Shown here: positions 43,083 to 51,926 of the stretch, one piece after another
How positions within the stretch are numbered: the first letter of the stretch is position 1
Layout of the letters: each line of letters starts with the position of its first letter
NCBI GenBank assembly: GCA_019038695.1
Contig: JAHOYZ010000023.1
Location: 1-64,000, forward strand
DNA: 64,000 nucleotides
Direction of reading: 5' to 3'
DNA from: Candidatus Zixiibacteriota bacterium
GTDB lineage: Bacteria; Zixibacteria; MSB-5A5; GN15; FEB-12
Notes under the pieces: model-generated
Seen by the model: only the letters and a program-made list of their open reading frames with translations
What the model was told of the DNA's origin: nothing
Database searches by the model: none
Program-made: the position numbers and the translations under genes

Positions 43083-43808
43083 ATGATAGTCTTGGAATCA
43101 AAAGATCTCTGCAAATTCTATCGCAAAAGAGCTGTGGTTGATGGCGTTTCTATTAACGTCGATCCTGGTGAAGTGGTCGGACTGCTCGGTCCTAACGGAG
43201 CGGGGAAGACGACTACATTTTATATGATAATCGGTTTTATTCGACCCAACAGCGGCAAAGTGTTCCTGGGCGGGCGGAATATCTGCCGCATGCCCATGTA
43301 CAAGCGGGCTCGATTGGGTATTGGCTATCTGCCCCAGGAGGCTTCGATTTTCCGCAAGATGACGGTGGAGGAAAACCTGACTGCGATTCTGCAATTCCAG
43401 AAATTGAGCCGCAAAGAACGCAAAATGCGTCTGGAGGAGTTGCTTGAAGAGTTGGATATCGCCCATCTTCGCAAAGCCAAGGCCTACACGCTGTCCGGGG
43501 GGGAGCGGCGACGAGTAGAGATAACTCGAGCCCTGGTGACTAATCCCCAGTTTATGTTGTTGGATGAACCCTTTGCCGGGATCGATCCTATTGCGGTAGA
43601 AGATATTCAGAAGATCATTGGACGTCTGGTAGAAAGAGGTCTCGGGGTTTTGATAACCGATCACAATGTGCGGGAAACCCTGTCTATCTGTGATCGGGCC
43701 TACATTATGTGTGATGGGAAGATACTCAAGTCTGGTACTGCAGAATATCTGGCTAATGATCCTGAGGCGAGGAAAATTTATCTTGGCGAGAAATTCCAAC
43801 TCAACTAA
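43083..43808 (+). CDS. lptB: LPS export ABC transporter ATP-binding protein LptB
   Basis: The 241-residue product powers extraction of lipopolysaccharide from the inner membrane. It has Walker [11 protein letters not shown]-loop [12 protein letters not shown], signature [11 protein letters not shown], Walker [16 protein letters not shown] and switch [10 protein letters not shown]. The 'Y-L-P-Q-E' and 'DHNV' phrases separate LptB from other ABC proteins. No Shine-Dalgarno site precedes the ATG at 43083; TATATT lies 6 bases upstream, so the message may be nearly leaderless. The partner genes lptA and lptC are not in this window; rpoN and hpf follow as in many diderms. Confidence 0.96.
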   Translation: MIVLESKDLCKFYRKRAVVDGVSINVDPGEVVGLLGPNGAGKTTTFYMIIGFIRPNSGKVFLGGRNICRMPMYKRARLGIGYLPQEASIFRKMTVEENLTAILQFQKLSRKERKMRLEELLEELDIAHLRKAKAYTLSGGERRRVEITRALVTNPQFMLLDEPFAGIDPIAVEDIQKIIGRLVERGLGVLITDHNVRETLSICDRAYIMCDGKILKSGTAEYLANDPEARKIYLGEKFQLN

Positions 43809-43942
43809 GATATCCTGGACTATGTACAATTAGTGAACGAACTTGGTCTACAGCGTAATCGGAAAGTCTGCGAATACCGATATGATTAGGTAAAGCAACA
43901 ATCTTAGCCGACGATGTCGGTTGGCAGACAACAGGTTAGAAG

Positions 43943-45346
43943 ATGAAATTAGGTCTTGGATTACAACTGAAGCTTAGTCAGAAGCTGGCACCTCAGCTTA
44001 TTCAGTCACTGAAGATGCTGCAAATGCCGGTACTGAAGCTGGAGCAGACAATTCGTCACGAATTGGCTACCAATCCACTTCTTGAGGAGATCGAGGAACT
44101 CGAGCCGGATAAAGATGAGGCCGAGGAACGGGATGCCGAAGTAGAGATCGCCGAGGACGAAAAAGAAGATACAATAGATTGGGACGAGTACCTCTTCGAT
44201 GAAGAGGAGGGTTACAAGGTTCGTGAGACTCGTGAGGTCGGCGAAGAGCGGTTCGAAGGAACCGCCGCCCAGTCCAATAATCTCTACGATCACCTCTTGG
44301 AACAACTCTCATTTCTGAAACTAACCCCCGAAGAGCACCTGATCGGCGAGTATATCATTGGCAATATCTCCCCCGAAGGCTATCTGACCATAAGTGTCGA
44401 AGAAATGGCGATGGAGCTGGAGATCGAGCCTTCCATCATTGAGGAAGTGGTTACACAAGTCCAGCGTTTTGACCCGACCGGAGTTGGAGCTCGTGATCTA
44501 CGCGAATCACTTCTGATTCAATTAAAAGAGAAGGGCTACGAAGGTAGTCTCCCTTATCGAATCGTTGATGAACATCTGCACGAACTGGATCGTAAATCCA
44601 TTCTGCAGATATCCCGCATGATGGGTGTTACGGCGAAAAGGGCCGAAAATGCCATGAACATTATCCGGTCTATGTCACCCAAACCAGTGCAGGGGAAATT
44701 TGATGCCGCTGCAATGGCAATCGTGCCGGACATGTTAGTGGAACGTTATGGTGATCACTTTGTCGTGACCCACAACGACCACAACGTTCCGCGTCTGCGG
44801 GTGAACTCTGGCTATCGCAATCTTATCAAGCGTGGGAACAAGTCATCACAGGATACGAAGAAGTATATCCGGCAGAAGCTGGAGCAGGCACGTTGGCTGC
44901 TCAACAGTATCAATCAGCGGCGCTCGACCATGATCCGGGTGATGGAAGCGATTATTGTCAAACAGCACGAGTTCTTTGATAGGGGACCGGCCTTTCTGAA
45001 ACCGCTCATAATGGAAGAGATTGCCCAGGCGGTGGACATGAACGTTGCCACTATTAGTCGAGTGTCCAACAGCAAGTATGTTCAGACGCCGCTAGGAGTC
45101 TACGAGATCAAGTATTTTTTCAACTCAGGTATTGCGCGTGCTGACGGCGATGATGTGTCTAAACGTTCCGTCAAGATACGGATAGAAGAAATTATTGCCG
45201 GAGAACCTCCCGAAAAACCGTTCTCCGACCAGGAAATCTACCGCAGGCTCAATGAGGAAGGGATCAAGCTGGCGCGTAGGACTGTCACCAAGTATCGGGA
45301 AGAACTCAAAATTCGCCCGGCGCGATTGCGAAAAAAGGTCACCTAG
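43943..45346 (+). CDS. rpoN: RNA polymerase sigma-54 factor
   Basis: The 467-residue product recruits core polymerase to -24/-12 promoters and needs an AAA+ activator. The N-terminal region I is glutamine- and leucine-rich (QLKLSQKLAPQLIQSLKMLQ), followed by an acidic region II, the core-binding domain (EEHLIGEYIIGNISPEGYL, DPTGVGARDLRESLLIQL), the helix-turn-helix (AQAVDMNVATISRVSNSKYV) and the C-terminal RpoN box ARRTVTKYREEL. It is 134 bases after lptB and 459 before hpf. I found no confident -24/-12 promoter inside the window, so its regulon here is unknown. Confidence 0.98.
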   Translation: MKLGLGLQLKLSQKLAPQLIQSLKMLQMPVLKLEQTIRHELATNPLLEEIEELEPDKDEAEERDAEVEIAEDEKEDTIDWDEYLFDEEEGYKVRETREVGEERFEGTAAQSNNLYDHLLEQLSFLKLTPEEHLIGEYIIGNISPEGYLTISVEEMAMELEIEPSIIEEVVTQVQRFDPTGVGARDLRESLLIQLKEKGYEGSLPYRIVDEHLHELDRKSILQISRMMGVTAKRAENAMNIIRSMSPKPVQGKFDAAAMAIVPDMLVERYGDHFVVTHNDHNVPRLRVNSGYRNLIKRGNKSSQDTKKYIRQKLEQARWLLNSINQRRSTMIRVMEAIIVKQHEFFDRGPAFLKPLIMEEIAQAVDMNVATISRVSNSKYVQTPLGVYEIKYFFNSGIARADGDDVSKRSVKIRIEEIIAGEPPEKPFSDQEIYRRLNEEGIKLARRTVTKYREELKIRPARLRKKVT

Positions 45347-45804
45347 CTGTCGGACCGGAGATGTTCGACTGACCATTTGTTCTGGTGTCTTTGTACAGAG
45401 AAACAAAGCTGTATGGACCTCTGCTCTGGACCTTGCATATCCCCGAATCGCTACTTGAGCATCCGCCCACATCAATTCAGGGCGGGCCAACAGATCAAAA
45501 AAAGACTCGACCAACGATACGACATATGCTATCTTATGGTGTGAGCAGTACAAGTCCTTTAGTCGGATATATATTGGGGGATTCGCTATATTGCGGAATC
45601 TACCTTTGAAAACAGATATTTACTAGTACTGGTTGTTGAAGGATGTCTATCGGTAGTTGCTGGTCGGAGAAACAGATAGGGACCAACCTGCTGTCGTGGG
45701 TTGTTCTCCAATGTTTGAGGAAAGCGAGAATGTCACGAAAGCAGCAAGAATGACAGAAACCCTCGGCAACTCTATATGTTAAGCATGGAAAGGAGATGTT
45801 CATC
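45347..45804. other. Intergenic gap of about 460 bases, no gene supported
   Basis: Small open frames exist on both strands but none has codon bias, a ribosome site or a family resemblance. No hairpin terminator was seen after rpoN. The stretch most likely carries the hpf promoter. Confidence 0.45.
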
Positions 45805-46164
45805 ATGTTGAAAAAGATAACAGCCCGTCACTTTGACTTGACACCCGAGATGAAAACCAGGGCGGAAGATGAGATGGACAGACTGACGCGGTATTTTGAC
45901 AATATTGTATCGGCAGAACTCGTCCTTGACCGCGAGCGGCACAGACGCATGGCCGAACTTAAGGTCAATGTCTACAACCAGACGATCACCGGTTCAGGCG
46001 ATACCGACGAGATCGATAGCGCCATTGCGGTTGCCGTCGATAAGGCTATCGCTCAGCTCAAGAAATACAAGGGTAAGCTAAAGAATCGTCGACCGGAAGA
46101 AATTGCCGATATCAAGGAAGACCTTACCCGCCCCAGCACTGATACCGACGAACTTGACATCTAA
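45805..46164 (+). CDS. hpf: Ribosome hibernation promoting factor, short form
   Basis: The 119-residue product binds the 30S decoding channel in starved cells and promotes 100S or inactive 70S formation. It has the S30AE fold: KITARHFDLTPEMKTRAEDE, ELVLDRERHRRMAELKVNVY and DEIDSAIAVAVDKAIAQLKK, and lacks the C-terminal dimerisation domain, so it is the short gamma-proteobacterial-like form. The ATG at 45805 is about 11 bases after AAGGAG; the ATG at 45796 is too close to that site. The conserved position next to rpoN supports the call. Confidence 0.95.
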   Translation: MLKKITARHFDLTPEMKTRAEDEMDRLTRYFDNIVSAELVLDRERHRRMAELKVNVYNQTITGSGDTDEIDSAIAVAVDKAIAQLKKYKGKLKNRRPEEIADIKEDLTRPSTDTDELDI

Positions 46165-46259
46165 CGGGTTGTTGGGGAGATTATATTGTCGCCATTGTGA
46201 ATCCGCAATGACGGATCATCGTAGCGATCTCAAGATATTCACACCAAAATATCAATATG

Positions 46260-46280
46260 GAGGCGACCTTGTGTCGCCTC
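46260..46280. repeat. Hairpin with GACACAAGGTC core
   Basis: Perfect 8-base-pair stem GAGGCGAC and GTCGCCTC around CTTGT. Read on the minus strand its core (GACACAAGGTC) is the same as that of the 25803-25823 hairpin. No T tract follows on either strand. Confidence 0.5.
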
Positions 46281-46416
46281 GGTGGTGGCTGGAGCAAAGA
46301 TCGAACCAGCTCTGTTTATCGTCATGGATGAGGTAGGGCAACACGCCTAGGCGGGTTCGTTCCTGCAAGAGAACAGGCGATGCCTGTTGAGGCTGAAGAC
46401 AGTCTCGCCCTTAACT

Positions 46417-47178
46417 TTATTTGTCCAGGTGCTTCATCGTCGCCCGATGCAGCTTTCCGTTCGTAGCGATGAAAGAATCAATTTCTGGATGAAGCGGCTT
46501 GCCGTTGATATCCGAACTTTTGCCGCCGGCTTCTTTGATAATACAAACAAACGGGGCGACATCAACCAGCTTGATCGCTGCCTCAACGACGATCTCAAGT
46601 TTTCCCGCTACCAGAAGATGATAAGGCCAGCAATCTCCAAAACACCGATGTCTCTTGCAGGCGGCTATGAGCGATTCGAGACCTCGCTTTTTGTCCTTCT
46701 CGGCGAACGGCCCCAACGATCCAAAACTCAACATGCTGTCGCGCAATCTCGATCTGTCGGAGACAGTCACGCGCTTGCTATTGAGCCAGGTTCCCGACCC
46801 TTTTTCCGCCACGAGCATTTCATTCATCACTGGTAGATACGAGACCCCTACGATCACTTCATCCCGATGCATCAGGGCAATCAACGTCCCCCAGAGAGGA
46901 ATGCCGGCAATGAAGTTCTTGGTTCCGTCGATTGGATCGATGATCCAGACATAGTTGCTTTGGCGTCCGCTGCGACCTGATTCTTCGCCGAAAAAGGCGT
47001 GTTCGGGAAACTGTGACCGGATTGTTTCGATAATTACTTTCTCGGCCTCAGTGTCAGCTACTGTTACTGGTGTACGGTCCTTCTTGAGCTTCACCTCGAC
47101 ATTCGCTTCATAGTATTTCAGCGCCTGACTGGCACCTGCCCGGGCTGCTCTCTTTGCTATTGTGAGAAATTTCGACAT
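46417..47178 (-). CDS. Inositol-monophosphatase family phosphatase, HisN-like
   Basis: The 253-residue product is a Mg-dependent Li-sensitive-type phosphatase with FGEESG (metal ligand), IDPIDGTKNFIAGIPLWGT and LVDVAPFVCIIKEAGG, the three family motifs. The form GTKNFIAGIPLWGTLIAL is close to histidinol-phosphatase HisN; inositol-1-phosphatase or CysQ activity cannot be excluded. The length is typical. It stands alone, with a gap of repeats on its downstream side. Confidence 0.9.
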   Translation of the reverse strand: MSKFLTIAKRAARAGASQALKYYEANVEVKLKKDRTPVTVADTEAEKVIIETIRSQFPEHAFFGEESGRSGRQSNYVWIIDPIDGTKNFIAGIPLWGTLIALMHRDEVIVGVSYLPVMNEMLVAEKGSGTWLNSKRVTVSDRSRLRDSMLSFGSLGPFAEKDKKRGLESLIAACKRHRCFGDCWPYHLLVAGKLEIVVEAAIKLVDVAPFVCIIKEAGGKSSDINGKPLHPEIDSFIATNGKLHRATMKHLDK

Positions 47179-47399
47179 CTGGCACCTATCATTACTAAAG
47201 CAACAGATATTCTAAATATCATTGTAATCAAGATACGGCGCATACATGGAGTAGCCAACCCTCAACTGTCTGTCAGTTTCATTTTGGCTGTGGGGTGAAC
47301 ATCCTCTCCTCGAAGCTATTTTCCGAAAGGAGTTTTCTTCGGCGTTGCGTAGTGAAGATATCGGCGTTATCTTGAACTATTAACAATGGTTATGTCTTT

Positions 47400-47957
47400 A
47401 TGCCTATTTACTACAAGATATTAGTATTTATACTTACCTCAATTGGTTTCATCTGGGTATCGCGAGCATCTTTGGGTAATTGGCGTACCCATGGATTCTA
47501 CAGGTTTTTCGCCTGGGAGACTCTGCTGGTGCTGATTCTGTTACACCTCAATCATTGGTTCCATGAACCGTGGAGTATACATCAGATGGTTTCCTGGCTT
47601 TTGCTGTTCGCATCCACGGGGCTAGTGTTACATGGCGCCTGGTTGTTGAAAGTGGTGGGGAAACCGGACAGCACACGCGACGATCCGTCACTCATAGGGA
47701 TAGAAAAGACAACGAAGTTAGTGAAGGCCGGAGTGTATCGTTACATACGGCACCCGATTTATAGTTCGCTGATCGGTCTGGGCTGGGGAGTATGTTTCAA
47801 GCAACCCTCCCTGGTGGGCGTGAGTCTGGCATTGATAACAACAGCTTTGCTGACAATCGCGGCCAGGATAGAAGAGATCGAGAACAGACGTTTCTTTGGG
47901 TCTGATTATGAATGCTACATGAAAAAGACGAAAATGTTCATTCCCTACCTTTTCTAA
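47400..47957 (+). CDS. Isoprenylcysteine carboxyl methyltransferase-like membrane protein
   Basis: The 185-residue product has about five hydrophobic segments and the C-terminal signature of the ICMT/PEMT superfamily: TKLVKAGVYRYIRHPIYSS with the RHP motif, a hydrophobic hairpin, then RIEEIENRRFFGSDYECYMK. Members methylate lipids or small acceptors with SAM at the membrane; the substrate in bacteria is mostly unknown. It begins a few bases after a gap of about 220 bases with no visible gene and is not part of an operon. Confidence 0.82.
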   Translation: MPIYYKILVFILTSIGFIWVSRASLGNWRTHGFYRFFAWETLLVLILLHLNHWFHEPWSIHQMVSWLLLFASTGLVLHGAWLLKVVGKPDSTRDDPSLIGIEKTTKLVKAGVYRYIRHPIYSSLIGLGWGVCFKQPSLVGVSLALITTALLTIAARIEEIENRRFFGSDYECYMKKTKMFIPYLF

Positions 47958-48146
47958 CAATGTACTCCAGAATAGAGATGTCGTTGCGCGTCCTGTGCTC
48001 ATGAGTGAGGAGTACTACGGCTGCGCTCTGTCTTCTGTTCATGTTCACCGGATCATCTGCTCTGCACCAATAATGTTGTTGCCAACCGAGTGCGCAGACA
48101 CTACGGTAGGGGAAAAGCAGTAATATCGCTGAAAATACGATGTGAG

Positions 48147-48362
48147 ATGAACAAAGAGAAAAACCAAATGACGTTGCCCGATTACCAGTGGAGAACGGCT
48201 ACCTGTGAGGTGTGTGGGCGTTCGTTTGACCATACGTCGCAACGAAGACCACATACCTGTCGTAATGGCGAGTGCCTTTATGCCTGGCATTTCAAAATCA
48301 ATCCCCAATCATGGGCGTCATATCAACCGACCCTGTTCGATGAACCTCTCGCTGACCAGTGA
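48147..48362 (+). CDS. Small zinc-finger-like protein
   Basis: The 71-residue product has CEVCGRSFDHTSQRRPHTC and CRNGECLYAWHF, giving four cysteines and several histidines placed like a compact zinc knuckle. It is basic to neutral with no membrane segment. I recognise no family beyond that; it might be a small regulator or nucleic-acid binder. The ATG at 48147 gives the most plausible start because the upstream reading frame is not conserved-looking. It is not in an operon. Confidence 0.5.
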   Translation: MNKEKNQMTLPDYQWRTATCEVCGRSFDHTSQRRPHTCRNGECLYAWHFKINPQSWASYQPTLFDEPLADQ

Positions 48363-48419
48363 TGCACGCCGCGGGGGTTTCTCTGAACAACAAATCGCAG
48401 ACAAAACCCTATTTTGTAG

Positions 48420-48475
48420 GGCGGAACCCCTTGGTGGTTCCGCCGCATACGGCAGGAGCGCAAAAGGCTCCTGCC
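48420..48475. repeat. Two adjacent hairpin repeats of the GTAGGGC family
   Basis: GGCGGAACC (48420-48428) pairs perfectly with GGTTCCGCC (48436-48444), and GGCAGGAGC (48451-48459) pairs perfectly with GCTCCTGCC (48467-48475), followed by CTAC. The arms match those at 22403-22429 and 22523-22545 in the same order. They sit just after the small zinc protein and before the stop of panC. Confidence 0.7.
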
Positions 48476-48482
48476 CTACTGT

Positions 48483-49328
48483 CTACGGCAGCTTGATGTT
48501 ATCTATGAGGCGTACACCATGGACATTGACTGCCAGCGAGCAGATTGTTCCTTTGGTTATCTTTCTGACAGGACGGAGAGTTGAGAATTCGGTGAAAGCG
48601 ATGTAATCGATTTTCGCACTCGGGCAGGCAGCCATGATGACCGCTTTCATTTCCTTCTTAATCCGGGCGACACTGGTGATACCTGCCAACACCATGCTCC
48701 GAGCACTTCGCAGCGCGAAGTGAAGACATAATGCCTCGGAACGATGTTCACCGACAAGATAGGCATTTCGTGATGACATCGCCAGACCATCTCGTTCTCG
48801 TATTATCGGAGCGATAATGAACTTGATCGTATAACCGAGATCTTTTGTCATCTGTCGCAGCACGACCGCCTGCTGGAAATCCTTCATGCCAAATACAACC
48901 ACATCCGGACGACAGATATTGAACAGCTTGGCTACAATTGTTGTTACACCTCGAAAATGAGTCGGGCGTGTGGTGCCTTCGAGTGTCTGCGTAAGTTTCT
49001 CGACGGTGACAAAGGTTTGGTAACCTTCGGGATAAATATCGTCAGCCTTCGGGATGAAAACAATCTCGCCACCGCTCTCTCGGATCTTGCGCAGATCCCT
49101 TTTTTCGTCGCGAGGATAACGGCTGAGGTCTTCACCGACAGCGAACTGAGCTGGATTTACAAATATCGTCACAATGACAACATCGGTTTTGGATGCGACA
49201 CGACGGATCAGGGAAGTATGGCCTTCGTGAAGAAACCCCATCGTCGGCACGAGGCCGATTGTTTTCCCTTCGGCGGCGATCCTGCGGACGTGACGCTGCA
49301 TACTCTTGATTGAGCGAATGATCTTCAT
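48483..49328 (-). CDS. panC: Pantothenate synthetase
   Basis: The 281-residue product condenses pantoate and beta-alanine with ATP to give pantothenate for coenzyme A. Visible marks are GLVPTMGFLHEGHTSLIRR (HxGH-type nucleotide site), VNPAQFAVGEDLSRYPRD, VFGMKDFQQAVVLRQM and the KMSKS-like AMSSRNAYL. The length is typical. Neither panB nor panD is adjacent. Confidence 0.97.
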   Translation of the reverse strand: MKIIRSIKSMQRHVRRIAAEGKTIGLVPTMGFLHEGHTSLIRRVASKTDVVIVTIFVNPAQFAVGEDLSRYPRDEKRDLRKIRESGGEIVFIPKADDIYPEGYQTFVTVEKLTQTLEGTTRPTHFRGVTTIVAKLFNICRPDVVVFGMKDFQQAVVLRQMTKDLGYTIKFIIAPIIRERDGLAMSSRNAYLVGEHRSEALCLHFALRSARSMVLAGITSVARIKKEMKAVIMAACPSAKIDYIAFTEFSTLRPVRKITKGTICSLAVNVHGVRLIDNIKLP

Positions 49329-49381
49329 GGGGGTAGGTATAGCGGATTATGAGAGCGGCGTCAAGCAGTAGGGCACAGCTC

Positions 49382-50521
49382 CTACTTCAGCAACAGCCGC
49401 GTAATTTCGTCGATGACGTAGATACCTTCCTCGGAGAGTTTGAGACTACCACGTTCGGGCAGGAGGTGGCCGGATTCCACCAGCCGCGCATATTTTTTCG
49501 GGTTCAGCCGACTAGAGAGTGAAGTCCCGAAACGTTTCGTAAAAACAGAGCGGCTGATACCGCGTGAAGTGCGTAGCCCCAACATGATAGCCTCGGTCAT
49601 TCGTTCCTCAAGACCAGACTCATCTGTCGTTCGCGGTAACAGACCAGAGGTGAGTGCTTCGACATACTCGCTAACATCAACCTGATTGGCAAACCGTCGA
49701 TCGCCGACAAACGAATGCGCCGATGGTCCCAGTCCCAGGTAGTCACCCCCCTCCCAATACCGCAGGTTGTGAAGGCACTCAAATCCGGGTTTGGCGAACG
49801 ACGAAACTTCGTAGCGGGCATATCCCTCATCAGCCATTTTCTCACAGCCACCACGATAGAGTCCCAGCGACAATTCCTGGTCCGGCAATCTAATGGCACG
49901 ATTCGCGACCTGTCTGGCAAGTTTGGTGTCATCTTCAACCGTCAACTGGTAAAACGATATATGTGGTGGTTCAAGATCAATAATCTGGTCGAGGTCGGAG
50001 GACAACATCTGGCTGTTCTGTCCCGGTAATCCAAAGAGCAAATCAACGCCAAAATTCTGAAACCCGAGAACGTTGGCCAAATAGACCGCCCGTCGGCTAT
50101 GGTCCGGGTTGTGACGGCGACCGAGCAACCGTAAGGCTTTTGCATCGAATGACTGAATCCCGAACACAGGTCGGTTGATACTCAGGTCTTTAAAAGTCTG
50201 GAGTACCTCGAGAGTGATAGATTCGGGGTTGCACTCGATCGAAAATTCGACACCTTCAACAACATCAAAGTGGCGTCTTACGACACTCAACCAGTCGGCC
50301 AGCAGATCCGGGTTGGCCAGCGATGGTGTCCCGCCTCCGATGAAGATCGACCCGACTGATCCGTTCTGCAGCACGGGGTCTTCCGAGGCCAGTTCGGTTT
50401 CAATGCGCAGGGCGTGGAAGAATTCTTTCTCCCGCGCTCGGTTGTAGGTCTCTTTGTGGAAATCGCAGTAGTCGCATTTGTTACGACAGAATGGATAATG
50501 TAGATAAAGACCGAATTGCAT
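49382..50521 (-). CDS. hemW: HemW-like radical SAM protein
   Basis: The 379-residue product has the radical SAM cluster motif CRNKCDYCDF near residue 12, FIGGGTPSL, SIECNPESITLEVL and GIQSFDAKALRLLGRRH, with the C-terminal HemN extension (LGLGPSAHSFVGDRRFAN). The extra cysteine after C-x3-C-x2-C is aspartate-phenylalanine rather than the C found in coproporphyrinogen dehydrogenase HemN, so this is HemW, a heme chaperone or trafficking protein. It starts three bases after lepB, so the two are cotranscribed. Confidence 0.92.
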   Translation of the reverse strand: MQFGLYLHYPFCRNKCDYCDFHKETYNRAREKEFFHALRIETELASEDPVLQNGSVGSIFIGGGTPSLANPDLLADWLSVVRRHFDVVEGVEFSIECNPESITLEVLQTFKDLSINRPVFGIQSFDAKALRLLGRRHNPDHSRRAVYLANVLGFQNFGVDLLFGLPGQNSQMLSSDLDQIIDLEPPHISFYQLTVEDDTKLARQVANRAIRLPDQELSLGLYRGGCEKMADEGYARYEVSSFAKPGFECLHNLRYWEGGDYLGLGPSAHSFVGDRRFANQVDVSEYVEALTSGLLPRTTDESGLEERMTEAIMLGLRTSRGISRSVFTKRFGTSLSSRLNPKKYARLVESGHLLPERGSLKLSEEGIYVIDEITRLLLK

Positions 50522-50524
50522 GAA

Positions 50525-51250
50525 TTAGATAGGCATGCCGAGACGATCCCAACGGATGTGCGACGGGAAGTTAAACAACCCGTGTCCAATCCAGAGGACG
50601 GCATCGACAATGTACGGGAACTCCCAACCGGGAGCATCAGGATCCGGTAGCCATGACCAATACACAAAAACGGCCTTGCCCATGAGATTCTCATGAGGTA
50701 CTCCTCCCCAGAAACGACTGTCGCGGCTGTCGTCGCGATTGTCACCCAAGACGAAATATTCCCCGGTCGGAACCTCGTAGGGACCAAAGTTGTCCCGGTA
50801 GGAAAGATCACCAGGGATAATCCGTTTGTCTACGTTTTTGGAGTGCACTGGAATCTGGGCTACTACACCATCCACATACAGAATCTTGTCAGCAACTTGA
50901 ACTGTCTGTCCCGGCAGGGCTACTATCCGCTTGATGAAGTCCTTTTCGGGATTATTGGGGTACTTGAAGACCACAATATCGCCGAGTTGCGGATCGGAGC
51001 CATACTCGTAGGCCAGCTTATTCACGAAGATATAGTCACCTTCGTACAACGAGTCTTCCATCGAATCGGAGTTCACGCGGTAGGCCGAGACAACAAAGAC
51101 ACGCAACAAAATAGCGGCAATCAGTGCGATTGCTGCAGTTTCGGCGTACTCCCGCCATATCGGCTTAGTCGGCTTGTGCCGGAGTACCTTGCGTGCCTGA
51201 CGGCTAGCTTCAGCCTTCTTAATATCCTGTATGAGAAAATCCTGATCCAT
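50525..51250 (-). CDS. lepB: Signal peptidase I
   Basis: The 241-residue product cleaves signal peptides from exported proteins. It has one membrane segment at about 38-60 (AIALIAAILLRVFVVSAYRV), the catalytic serine in NSDSMEDSLYEGD, the catalytic lysine in FIKRIVALPGQTV and the GDNRDDSRDSRFWG box. The length and single membrane span fit the Gram-positive-like or FCB type. It is the first gene of the lepB-hemW operon and faces away from the Fur-family regulator. Confidence 0.96.
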   Translation of the reverse strand: MDQDFLIQDIKKAEASRQARKVLRHKPTKPIWREYAETAAIALIAAILLRVFVVSAYRVNSDSMEDSLYEGDYIFVNKLAYEYGSDPQLGDIVVFKYPNNPEKDFIKRIVALPGQTVQVADKILYVDGVVAQIPVHSKNVDKRIIPGDLSYRDNFGPYEVPTGEYFVLGDNRDDSRDSRFWGGVPHENLMGKAVFVYWSWLPDPDAPGWEFPYIVDAVLWIGHGLFNFPSHIRWDRLGMPI

Positions 51251-51432
51251 ACTAATATGGGTTATCGGTATTACCCCACATATCCTTTAGCATGGGGGCG
51301 CATCAATGTTACAAATATATGTAGTTTATCGAGATAGGCAAGCGTCAGAGATAGTTAGTTACCACGCAGGAAACTATTTTATAATTATTCCAACTCAAGG
51401 GAACCAAATGAAAGTGCAATCTGTTACATGCT

Positions 51433-51451
51433 TATAATAGGAATCATTACT
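51433..51451 (+). promoter_or_regulatory. Fur/PerR-box-like operator overlapping a -10 element
   Basis: The 19-base site agrees with the Fur consensus GATAATGATAATCATTATC at 13 positions, with a contiguous matching core AATCATTA. TATAAT at 51433-51438-ish, the likely -10 of the regulator gene, lies inside it, so binding would block transcription. It is 20 bases upstream of the regulator start, suggesting autoregulation. A second A/T-rich partial match lies near 51378-51390. Confidence 0.6.
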
Positions 51452-51470
51452 GTTACGAAGAGATTGTGAA

Positions 51471-51872
51471 ATGATGCTACAGCGAAACACAGTACAGCGC
51501 CAGGTCATACTAGAAGAGTTGAGGAAACTGACTTCTCATCCTACTGCACAGGAGATGTATCGACTTGTACAGAAGAGACTTCCCGATATTAGCCTGGGTA
51601 CGGTATATCGCAATCTCGATTTGTTAAGCCGGGCTGGACTGATCGTGAAGCTGAGACTTGCCAGCCGCGAGGTCCGTTTCGATGGAGATATAGAACAACA
51701 TCATCATGTCCGTTGCAAAAATTGCGGGCGTGTTGGGGATATCATGTCGACAAACGGCCGAGCCGTTGATGAAATTCTACCGGAAATTGAAGGCTGGGAG
51801 ATAGTGGGAAAACGGACAGAGTTCGTCGGAATATGCCCGGATTGTAGTATATCAGGAAGCAGCCAGAAATAG
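51471..51872 (+). CDS. Fur-family transcriptional regulator, PerR-like
   Basis: The 133-residue product has the winged helix VQRQVILEELRKLTSHPTAQ and SLGTVYRNLDLLSRAGLI, the metal-sensing HHHVRCKNCGRVGDI segment and a C-terminal CPDC, giving the two CxxC pairs of the structural zinc. The Y-R-N-L motif is the family's DNA-recognition helix. The genes that follow (peroxiredoxin, rubrerythrin, ferritins, superoxide reductase) point to a peroxide or iron sensor of the PerR type. It is preceded by a Fur-like box and may start at either of two adjacent ATGs. Confidence 0.92.
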   Translation: MMLQRNTVQRQVILEELRKLTSHPTAQEMYRLVQKRLPDISLGTVYRNLDLLSRAGLIVKLRLASREVRFDGDIEQHHHVRCKNCGRVGDIMSTNGRAVDEILPEIEGWEIVGKRTEFVGICPDCSISGSSQK

Positions 51873-51926
51873 GAATCAAAAAAACATAAACAAGGTGTTA
51901 ATCAAGTTTACACAGGAGAGAGAAGC

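Noticed and set aside
43098-43829. 243-codon open frame on the minus strand
   Set aside because: Antisense to lptB, which has every ABC ATPase motif.
46260-46280. Hairpin as terminator of hpf
   Set aside because: No T tract follows on the plus strand and it is about 95 bases past the stop; it fits the dispersed-hairpin family better.
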